Source of the DNA: Pomphorhynchus laevis
Lineage: Eukaryota > Acanthocephala > Palaeacanthocephala > Echinorhynchida > Pomphorhynchidae
NCBI GenBank assembly: GCA_012934845.2
Contig: WNNJ02000089.1
Location: 124,001-188,000, forward strand
Length of the DNA stretch: 64,000 nucleotides
Direction: 5' to 3'
In this document: positions 28,501 to 40,500 of the stretch, piece by piece
Layout: every line of letters begins with the position of its first letter
Position numbering within the stretch: position 1 is the first letter of the stretch
Notes under the pieces: model-generated
The model's database searches: none
What the model saw: the letters and a program-made list of their open reading frames with translations, nothing else
Told to the model about the DNA's origin: nothing
Program-made: the position numbers and the translations under genes

Positions 28501-31500
28501 ACTTGATAATCAAATTTCATCAGAGGAAATACGTCCTTAGCATGTATTTTAACCCGCTGCTATGTTGGGTCGATGAATTGGGGCCGAAACCTAATAGCAT
28601 AGCAGTTCCTCCTAATGACCTCTAATGCTTATTCTGATACATCTTTTATTTATTAGTCAATTCATAAAAATTAATCTTTATTTTTAATTTAAATTTTAAC
28701 TTTAGATAAATGATATAAAATTTTATATATCATTAAAAATATATCATTAAAATATCATTATATATTTATCATTATAATTATAATAATATAATTATTTATT
28801 TCAACAAAAATAATCGTTTTTTATCATACAATAATTGTTGAACGAAAAATTCTAGCGCAGATTCTTCAGTTGCTCCTTAGAAACATGCCGCATTGCTACG
28901 TTGTGTGGCAGTGCTAAGCTCTGCATCAGCCATGTGCGGCACGTTTTTACGATTGTAAAATCTGTAAACAGTAATCTTGAGATTTTTTGTAATTCAGAAG
29001 TTTGATAACAAAGAAAAAAAAGATAGAATGAAGATAATGTTTTGTTATAAAAATACTTTTATTTTAAAAAATTAAAGAACATTTGATCTTTTTTTAGATT
29101 TCCTTTTATTAAATATATTTTAACAAAATTTAAAATATTTTATTCAATATTTTTATATATTCCACTTGAAAGTTTAAATTTATTCTTTGATGATTTGTAT
29201 AAATAATGCTAAATAAAATTAATAATTATTAAAGATTTTATTTAAATCTTAAATAAAATTAAGATTGATAAGAATTAAGATTAATTTTAGAATTAATCTT
29301 AATTCTAAAATTAAGATTAATTTTAGAATTTGAAATAATAATCAATTTTGATGAAATTTGATCAATTTGACACAATTAAACGAGGATTACTTTTAGATTT
29401 AAACGCGTTATTGCTAACATTGAAAGATGTGATGATAATATTACAAAATCGTCAATTACGATAGAAAATATAAACTATAAATGCAAAAATAAAATTGATA
29501 AAACACTAAAAGAAATTGAGCACATGAAATTGTGATTAATTTTAAATTTGAAATCGAATAAAAGTCAAAATCAAAAGATTAGTTAAAGAAAAATTAGTTT
29601 TTATTACTGGGAAGCAAGACGAGATGCCGTTTTCAGCTCGATTACAACATGTTGAAAGTAATAGCTTCTGAATATTCGTTTCTGTATTAATAGGAAAAAG
29701 AAACAGAATCCGTCCATGAAGTTACTGACGATGTCAACACGAAAGCAATTGGCATCTAAAAAACTCAATTGTCTGAATAACTAAGAAAAAACGTTGTATA
29801 ATAGCAATGCTCAAACGTCAATTAAAAGTTAACTAGACAATACAATGTTCATTTCTATAAAAAATAAAGGCAAGTCAAGGCAAGGTGATGTTCCATTTAT
29901 TATAAACATACCATACCTATCATTATTTGATTTTGTTCTGAAAATGCATCCTAATGTAAAAAAGAATGTATCCCTATTTATCTCATATCAGAATATTTTT
30001 GCGATTTAATCAATTATATTTATAAAGTATATAATATATTATGTATTTATATATAATGTATATTATATATTATATTTATATATCATATAATATACATTAT
30101 ATGTATAAATTATATTTATATTCTTACGGTTGTAACAGTATTATCCTTAAAGGTATTTCGTTCCTATTCTTGATACAGCAGGACGATACTAATCAGTCTG
30201 GGTGGGTCTCAAAAGCTGCTGACCCAGACCTCCATTTCACGTTTCGACACTTATTATCTGCTCAATCCGTACACTGATGCTGATCGTCTTTAAACTCAGG
30301 ACGTATGTATCTTGATTCAACGTTACATACACTAGGCTGGATGCTCCAGTAGTGTAGATATACATTGTATATTACTTTCGGTAGGGGGTTCGTATTCTAA
30401 CGATCTATTAGAAACCTACCATATGTGTGTGATCCGCTACCCAGATCACTGTTTTTCATACTGCCACTTGCAATGAATGTTTTTAATTGTACTTGATTGC
30501 ATCTGTGAGCTGAAATTCATCTGATTGTGGCACGACATTATCCTCACAGGTACTGATCCTATTCTTGATACAGCAGGACGATACTAATCGGTCTGGGTGG
30601 ATCTCATCAGCTGCTGACCCAGACCTATATTTCACGTTTGCACCCTTATTATCTACTTACTCCGTACACTGGTACTGATCGTTCAAAGACGATCAGCTCA
30701 CAGACGCATTAAAGTTAAATTATATTTATATATTAAAACATATTTTTTATAATCTTGTAATGCATATCAATTTTTATAAGATTATAAATTATATTATAAA
30801 TTAATTTCAATATTTTCATGATGAAAAGAGCAAAATAGAAATTAGCGAAATCTGCCCATCACTATAATCTTCGTAAATTCGCGTAAATATATAGATGTTT
30901 CACTCTATACAAATCAATTTTTTAAAAATAGACTAAATTATAATTTATTTAAGCATATCTAGAAAGAATATGTGTAATCATTGAACATACCTCCAAAAAC
31001 GTTGTAGTTAAACAAACCGGGTTTGAGGCAAGCCAGTGATAACAATTGCGCAAACCAACACTCAATCCAATCAGTACCAAGGCATGAAATTAACTAAAGA
31101 TTAAGAACTCAGTGAAAGATCAATAAGTAATAATAAAAAAAGCAAACTTGAAAAAGCGTTTTTAAGATCAGAACTGTGTAGCAGAAATACACGGGTATAT
31201 TCCATCTAAATTAAAATAATGTAAATTAAAAAAAGCGAAATAGACACTAACATTCGAATTAAAGTTGAAATTGGCCTTAGCAATAAGTCGGTACCGTTCC
31301 AGAAAAAGACAAAGCTCAAAATAAGATATATCAGGCAGAATATGCTGACACGAGTAGTCGCAGTTGCGTATAATATTCCTGTGACAGCTGTGAATCCATG
31401 CTGGAACACAAGATTCTTCAGAACATCCAATTTTGATCTTGCAAAAATAATTTTAAAAGTTACTGAGCATATTAAGCGATTATATGTTTACTTCACATTT

Positions 31501-34500
31501 CATGAAATTTTCAAATATCTTAAATGATATACTCTAATCACAAACATTATTATTAATTGACTAATATTTATTATTGCAAGAGTGGGAGCCATAATTTATA
31601 TTATTTTAATAAAATTTATTAAACTACTATTTATTATTTTTGTTAAAAAAATTCTTTGTAATAACACAAGTGGGTGTGCTAGATGTGTCACAAGTGGACG
31701 TCTATCCATAGACAATATGTGTCTATGGATAGACACATATTGTCTATGCTGGAGTTCGTGATTGCAATACTACCTCTCAGACACCATGTGATGACAAGGT
31801 TTCCTAGATACCATCGGTTCTGGTATTATGCCGGCAATATGATGACACACCAAGTGGCATCAAAGATACCTTCTATTTGTTGTGTAACATAGGGGCAGTT
31901 ATTGGATTCCATGTGAATCACAATAACAATCCTACAGTCAATACGGCACAATGCATCAACGTTTTGTAAAACTGAGGAAGAAATCAAAAACGATGAAACG
32001 ATCATACTTGGGGTTCCTGTTGAAGATCGTCCCTACCTTATAAACTTAATCGAGACGAATATCTCGAAGTCTGCATCCTCGTCGAGAGACTAGCTGAAGT
32101 TGAAGTGCTGGACACGCAGATAGCATATATTAGTTTCACAAAATCACTGCAACACAAGTGGGCTCATATGCAACAAACGGATCAGTGCCAGCCAGATTGG
32201 TTCAGCCCTATTCAGTGTACAATATGCAAAGCGTTCAACGATCTTCTTCGATTAGATGACACTTGTGGAACGTTGTGGCCTATCTTCTCGTTATCTCTGC
32301 ATTACGGCCGTCTCGGGATAGTGGATCAATGTCGGATCGCTGAATAAGAAAGCAAAAACTCGATAATGTTGTGCGATCCCTATTTGTAAGGAACCAAATT
32401 GAGAGCCAAACAATGCTTACGCTCTACCGCATTGCGCAAACAAAAACAGGCTAGCAACAAGGCAATCATAGTTTCACATGTCTCAGCATCCTACGAAAAA
32501 AAGCGTGAAACAATCGACCATTCAACGGTGAAGGGAGGATCCTCGTGACTATCTGCGTTCCCACTAAAAATCGGCAAATTCATACCGACAATGCAACGTT
32601 TCGCGATGCCATCGCCACACGCTATGCAAAGACGCACCTTCTCGCTGCTCTTGCGGCTCAACGACTTCTCTAGCGCATTGCCTGTCGTGCCCCAATAGGG
32701 GTAACACCTCGATCATATACGACCCAATACTTGACATAATCGGAAAGACATCGAACCTCAGTAGATCCACAACATCATGCTTCGAATAGCACGAGCAGCG
32801 AAAGTGCTCAAAATACAAAGAGCGCGTAATGTGGATAGAGAGAGCAAATTTCTCTCCAATCGTAAACTCCTATTCTGGCGGAGAGGGAAAGTCTGCTTCG
32901 AAATTTTTGGCAACGGCTCGCAGACAAGCGAGCCGTAGCAGAGAAGCTCGCGGACATGCTCGCTGCAAAGAAGAACACCACGTATGCTTATGAGATAGCA
33001 CGCATCCGAGAGATATTCGGACTTCAGATTCAGCGCCTTTTATCGATGTGCATCCGTGGCCCACGCTCAGCGGAGAATAGGCAAGCGTTTGATAGGCACG
33101 GATACAGAAAAAGTGACAAAATATTAAAAAAGATATTTAATAAAAAGATTTTTATTTATGATTTATTAATTATTTTGTAGAAAACTAATAAATACTTAGG
33201 TGATTGCTAAGCATACGGCAAAATTATTTAATTAATAAAAAAATTTAAAAATGTATTTCATAAGGTATTTTCAATTAAAAAAAATAACCATTTATTGCAA
33301 ACAAATACAAGCATGCACTTAAAAACCGTGTTTTTTTATTTCGGAATAATTATAAATAATGTATTTTTAAGCCAATATTTTAACTAGGAGTTAATATTAA
33401 GCCCAATAATATTTAACTTTGCGTTAAATATTTTAACGCCAATAAATACTATAATTTATATAATATATAATTTATAATTATAAATATATAATTTAACTAT
33501 ATATTTTTATATAATTTAACGCCATAATTTATCTAAAAAAATTACATTTAAGAATTAACAAATAGAATAATTATTATTAAAGATAAAAATAAAATATTGT
33601 AAAAAATAAAATAAAAAAAGACAAAATTTTAATATACTTTTTGATTATATAAATCATATAAATTTATATAAATAAACACGTTTTAATGTCATTAAGTAAT
33701 ATACAATGTATATCTACACTACTGGAGCATCCAGCCTAGTGTATGTAACGTTGAATCAAGATACATACGTCCTGAGTTTAAAGACGATCAGCATCAGTGT
33801 ACGGAGTGAGCAGATAATAAGTGTCGAAACGTGAAATGTAGGTCTGGGTCAGCAGCTGATGAGACCCATCCAAACTGATTAGTAGCGTCCTGCTGTATCA
33901 AGAATAGGAACAATACCTGTGAGGATAATGTCGTACCACAATCAGAAGAAGAAAAAAATAAAAAATATATTGTAATATATTTCACTATATTGAAAAATAA
34001 TATAATTATAATTGTGGCGATCCTTGTTCTGATACTTCTTATACAGTCACTTTCCTGTCGACTGCTTGCGGCACAACGAGATGCCAGCTGCTTGAAAACA
34101 CCGTTTGCCACTGGACCCATTCCTGCGGTTGTCGAAATTACGATCGGATGAAACGAGGCATTCTCAACTCTAGTGATTTTCTCAATATATTTAGCGTTCT
34201 TTTTAGAGCGAATGCGCTCTAGAGAATAAGACGGAGCCAAGTTATTATATACGCGGATATCCATAAAGAATCGCGCCGTCATATCTCTATATAAACCATT
34301 GCATGCTATATCTATACATAATTATTAATCATATTAATTAATTATTAATATAATTATATAATTATATAAATGTCCCATATATAATTATAATGGGACAAGT
34401 TTAGGACATACGATATATACGAGAGTTTATAGCAGACGAATACTTGAAGACTCAAAAGATGATATGACTCAATTTGGATTTAAATCTTAACGAATTTTTG

Positions 34501-37500
34501 TTCTTTTCAAAAAATATAATTATTATATTGTAATAATTATAAAATTATAATTATTATTGCGAAAACTAATAGCAAAATGCTCTTAAGAAACCGTGATTTT
34601 TATGAAAATTATATAAATAAAAGAAATAAATAACAACAATTTTTCTTTTTATTAAAAAGAAACAAAAATTTTCATGTTATAAATACTAAATATAAAATAA
34701 TAAGATGTATATATTTACAAAAAATATAATAAAGATTTGATTTCTTGTCAAAGTGAACGTTATTGATGTTGTTGGACAATACAGACATGATATTTATTTT
34801 TGAAATTTATACATATTAATAAATGAAACAAAAATGCTAGAAACGTAAACAAATTATGAATTTTAATATGAAAATTTGAATTAAAAAATGTCAAAACTTG
34901 TGCACAACAAAGTTAGCTAACCGATAAATTAAAGTATTATGACTAAGTATTATTATTAAAGTAGACTGATATTATAAGTTAAGTTATAGATTAGTAATTC
35001 GGCTTAAAGTAGTTGAAAAGGTTCGTGTGGTGAATTCACCGTCACAGAGCGAAATTTAAATTATTTTGAATGATTATTTTAAATTTCTTTTTACATTTTA
35101 TTATAATCATTTAATTTTTTATAGAGATTACTTTTAAATACAAGGTATAACATAATGGCTCCTACTTGTACAAAGTTGTGAAGTCAAGGGTAGGATTGCT
35201 ACTTCTGATATTTTGCGAGTAATCCAGTTCTTCGTTTGAGCCGGCAACGTCCACATACTCTGCGCTCATCTCATTAATGAATACTTTGCTTTGTTGATAA
35301 ATGAATAACAACAGGAAGTAATCAACTATACACAGGTAGAATACACGTGAGTAAGATATCGAACAAGTAATCAGATGTGGTTAAATTAAAATAAGTGGAA
35401 ACAATAAACAGAAAAGGTATTAGTTGAGTTATATAAATTAGAGCTATAGAAACTATATAAATTATGGAGCAGTTTATTAATCAGATCAGGTAACTTTTAA
35501 AATAAAAGTCAATTGTTATAAATTGACTATATCAGACAATATCTTTAATAAAATAAAAAAAAATAAAAATTTAAATAATAAATAATTAAATAATTTGTTT
35601 AAAATAAAATTTACTAATTGAAATACAATCTAATAAAACAGGAATAAGATTGCCGTGTGCTGCCTCGAGCACAACGAGAAAATACACGCGGCATTTTTAC
35701 TTTTTATTTTGATCATTCAATATTTTACATTTAATTTTATCTGATAAAATTACATTCGTGTGCCAACTTTTGCGAGTTTTAAAGGCATTTTACTTACACG
35801 AGAACAGTAATATTTGACGTTTTTTATAATCTCACTGACTGTATTCAAGATAGAATTATACGCACATTGAAACATCATAGACATCAGTACGTAGAATTCG
35901 AGAAGAATTCACAGACTTTCACAGATTTTTTAAAATACAGTTAAACTTGCTGTTCTGCATCCTTTTTCAATGCAGCATTGATATGGATTGATTCCAGTAT
36001 TATTAAACGTACATAATTAACTTCAGTTTCAAGCAAAAATATTACAAATTTATTCTTATCATTTATTTATTATGCGTTTTACAAAATTGCCAATACAAAT
36101 TCTTTCTAAGATTAAGATATGTCCATTTTTAAATTCATGAATTAATCGAGCCCGCCTTATATGCAGCTTTGGTATTCCTATTTCTAAGATTATGATATGT
36201 CCATTTTTAAATTCATGAATTAATCGAGCCCGCCTTATTTGCAGCTTTGATATTCCTACACCGCATTACATTTTCATCGTCCCTTGACGATGAAAATTAT
36301 CTTTATTACTTACATTAAATGAAAAGCTTTGATTATCATAATCAATAACGTCAAAAAATTAGAATAAAATTACAATAAAATTCAACCTATTAACGGGCCA
36401 ATTAATAATTTGGTAAATGTGTTTTAAAAATCATTTTATAAAATGCACAAAATAAAATCTTTAAAAATGATTCACGAAATGTTAAAGACCAAAAGTTCAA
36501 ATCTGTTTTGGAAAAAATTCAAAATGTAATAAAAAAAACTTTTGAACAACAAAAAAAAATAATTAATTTAGTTTTAATCAATTTTTACGAATCAATTTTT
36601 AACGAAAATTGATTCGAAAATTGTAAATCCAAATAATTAAAATATTAATTAAAACGATTTAATGGTAAAAGTTCATCGAATAATTAAACGTAAATAATAA
36701 ATTATTTAGAATGTATTAATTTATGCTAAAACAATTACCTATTAATTTACGAGCGTCAGGTGGAAATTTGTAATCAGGAAGAAACATCCACTCACAAACC
36801 CTTGATATTACTCCGTTGCGATCGATAAATGACCAAGGGTAAGCTAAACAAATGCTGAAATTATAAATAATAAAATAAAGTGATACCAAAACAAGATCGC
36901 GGTGGTAAACCAAGAATATTTAGATACTGCAAAATATTGGAGCATGTGACAAACGCGACATAAAGAGGCCATAGGAAATTCCTTATCATCGAGCGCGTAG
37001 ACAGCAGAATTGGTAAAAGCACAATTATGTACAGGAATGAAAATACATCTAGCCGAATCATCGCAATCATCGCAATCATCGCAAAACAAAGCTAAAAATA
37101 AAAGTTATTAAACTGTCATTTAAATGCTGTTAGTAAATATATAATAAAAATTTAATAATATATTTATATTTTTGAAAATATCAATTTTCTTCATCTTTTT
37201 TAAATAAAATCTTTATGGAATGAAGAAAAGTATTTTTATTTAAATACTAAATAATGAAGAAGAATGTGCGTTTGTAACGCTTTTTTTGAAGTTTGTTTCT
37301 ATGTTTTATTGTAATTTGTATAAATGGCAACTTTAGTAATTTTTTGTAGTTTCCTGACGATGAAAGCAGTAGCTATCGAAATATCAGATACAAACGCTTT
37401 GTTGTATTAAATAAAAATACTTTTCTTCGTTCCATAAAATTTTAATATATTTATATATTATTTATATATATTATTTGAATACTAAAATTTATTTATATAT

Positions 37501-40500
37501 TAATATGTATTATAAATAATTATTAATGTAATTATTTAAAAATATTACTTATAATGATTAAGAGAAGTTAATAATTATTAGCATAATTATTAATTATTAT
37601 GAGAAGTTATATTTTCTTTACTTCTGCTTGTAAGCGATGGAGGAAGAAAAAAGTCAGTTTATATACAAAGATGTCAGTTTATTATTGTACTTATAGAGCT
37701 AGTCGTCATCCATCATAAGGAAGGAAAGTGTGCAGAAGTTGTGGAAACGTTACGAAATGACGATATCGAATCTGCCGCGCAAACTCCATGTAGAAAGAAC
37801 TGAAGATGAAAACGTATGGAGAAGGTCACAACATGGAAGTCCACAGAAACGACAGAAAGTCAGAACTGATCGAATGACAAGGCAACCCGATCATACAAAA
37901 TTTGTAATGGTAAACATGAGTAGTTATTCTCCAGCATATAATTAAATTAATATGTATTAATATATATTAATATAAAATAATATTATATATTAATATTTTT
38001 AATATTGTATTAAATATTTTATAAAAAATTAAATATGTAATTAATTCAAAAGTTGTAAATTAATTATGTAATTATTAAAGTTGATTGACTTTTCTATGAA
38101 TATTTATGAATAACGAAATAATTTATATAATAAAAATATAAATTAAATATAATAGTAATATAATTATTTAAATATAATTAAATATTATAATATAATAATT
38201 ACAATAATTATAATGATATAATATATAATAATTTTATATAATTGAATTATAATAATATAATTTAAAAATATTAACTAAAAGTATAAGTTTATATTTAATT
38301 TGATATTAAAAACCGATTTTTGAATTTTGAAGCTAAGTATATATAGTTAGTTATAAATCAGTTATGATTACCAGTTTTCAAAAATACAAATAAATATACT
38401 TTTTTGTTACAAAAAGTTCCTACATTCGAACTCTACAAAATGTCATTTCGTTCGAACATTTTTTGTAACATTTCGTTACGATTTGAAGTGCAATTGAGGA
38501 CCGCTGATTATGAGTTGGCCGTTTTTATATACCGACGGTGCTGTCCTACACGTGTTTCCGGCTTTTCACCCGTTTGACCAAGATATTTGTGGTCAAAATC
38601 TCGACAGGGTATCGAATATAAACAACCCATACTGTTTTTCTTAGGTTTGCGTTTGAAAAAAAACCAGACAGACGTGGTGGGCATTTATAATAAGTCCTAA
38701 TTTGCTTCCGTAAGTTGTTACTAGCCTTATGAACCATCTTCTTGATTTGGAAGTCCTGCTTCGTCCCCGAAAAGGGTAACTGTAGGTAAGTTATGGTTTC
38801 TTTATCATTTTGTTTCGACAAAGATCTCATTGCCTAATGACTAGCTCTATGAATGATATGTTTGGGATAGCCACATTTAATCAGTGTGGACCATATATGT
38901 TGTCTTTCTTTGTTTGCAAGCTCCGTTGTACTACACAATTTTATTGCTCTGTAGAACATCGAGCAAGCTCTTGAAAGCTTCCATTCTTCTGGTCCGAATG
39001 ATGTATAAGGTGTAAGCTCAAGTGGGATATTAGGCTTTCTGTATACACTGGTGACCAAATTGTTGTTAATGATCTGGATCTTGACATCAAAAAAACCAAC
39101 CTCTAGATTTTCTCCAATAGAAACATCCCATTTTATATCATCATCTAAACTGTCCAAAGTGATCTTCATAAGAATAGTGTCAAAGACACTTGCTGTGAAT
39201 ATCAATACATCATCCACATACCTGCGCCAGTACAAGATGCAATTACAATCTTTTTTAACATGCTGCTCTCCCAGACCCTCATGTACAACTCCGCCAACGC
39301 TGGTGCAAGCGGACTTCCCATGGATAGCCCTCCACTTTGGTCATACATCACTCCCTCAAATTGAAAATGTGATTGCCCAGTGCATACGTAAAGTAATTCC
39401 CGCCAACTCTCATTTGGGAGTCTCCACGAAGTATTAGACTCAGCGAGCCCTTCAGCTGATAGGGCAATTGCTTTAGCAACAGGTACGCTGCTGAAGAGAG
39501 ACTTGACATCCGCTGTCATTATCATTTTAATCCTCGAAACTAAGCTATCCTCCATGCTATGTAGTACCTCCACAAGTTTAAAACTATTCATTATGGATAA
39601 ATCAGATGTAGACAAACAAGACTGTAGCAACATATTGAGTTTTTTGGCTAAAGCATATGGATACGAACCATATGAAGCCACAATGGGTCTTACCAGCTTA
39701 CCCGGCTTGTGGATCTTTGCTGCCAAATACATAAACGATGGTTCAGAGAGTTTCGATCGACACATCCAATAATCATGAACAGGTATTGAACCCTGTTTCT
39801 TATATTTGAGAAGTAATTGATTAAGTTTCCTCTCCCGGCAAAGAGTTGGATCCTTATTCAGTCGTTTGAACTTTGTTATGTCGGAAAGGAGTAAAGACCA
39901 GCTTCCACATAATAGCTCGTGTCCATTACAACTAGTGAACGACCTTTATCTGCCGAACAAATAGTAATGTCAGAATCGTTCTTTAGGCTTTTTAACGCTG
40001 AGAACAATCTGCTCTCTATGTTAGTTGCCCTACACTTCAAGCGTGATGGGTAAATTCGTAGACACCCTGCAAGATCTACAGATACTCTTTCTTGCTCTTC
40101 AGAACTTATACCTTTGCAAATGGATGTAGCATGCTCAAGAAGTGCCAAAGCATCAATATGTCGAGTAGGTGTTGAAATGACTAAGTCTGGCTCCAGTGCT
40201 AAAGATTCTATTTTAGTGCTTTTTATCCAATTTTTATCCACTTGACCTTCAATACTTGTGTTTTGTAATTTTCGGTAAAAAATTTTTGATGTTTTTGTTG
40301 TAAGTGTATATGTGTTGTGTAGTTGTGATTTTACTGTTTTAATTTTTGATTTTTTTTGCCTGAAGAAGGTCACTAGAAGCGACTAAAGTTTGTGAAATTT
40401 TTCAAATAAATTCCCTACCTTGCAATTCTTCACCAATTGTAATAATATATAATTTATATATTAATATTAAATATAATTAAATATTAATTATATATTCTAA

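Noticed and set aside
33820-33880. Permuted hammerhead in repeat R1 (GTC-GAAAC ... CTGATGA-GAC)
   Set aside because: Stem II can form, but stem III would be only 2 bp and no stem I can be closed beside CTGATGA.
36844-37089. 81-codon ORF with repeated CDDCDD
   Set aside because: Out-of-frame reading of Piezo exon E16; the ATGATTGCG repeat gives the apparent motif.
39503-39772. Plus-strand ORF of 89 codons
   Set aside because: Antisense shadow of the Penelope reverse transcriptase.
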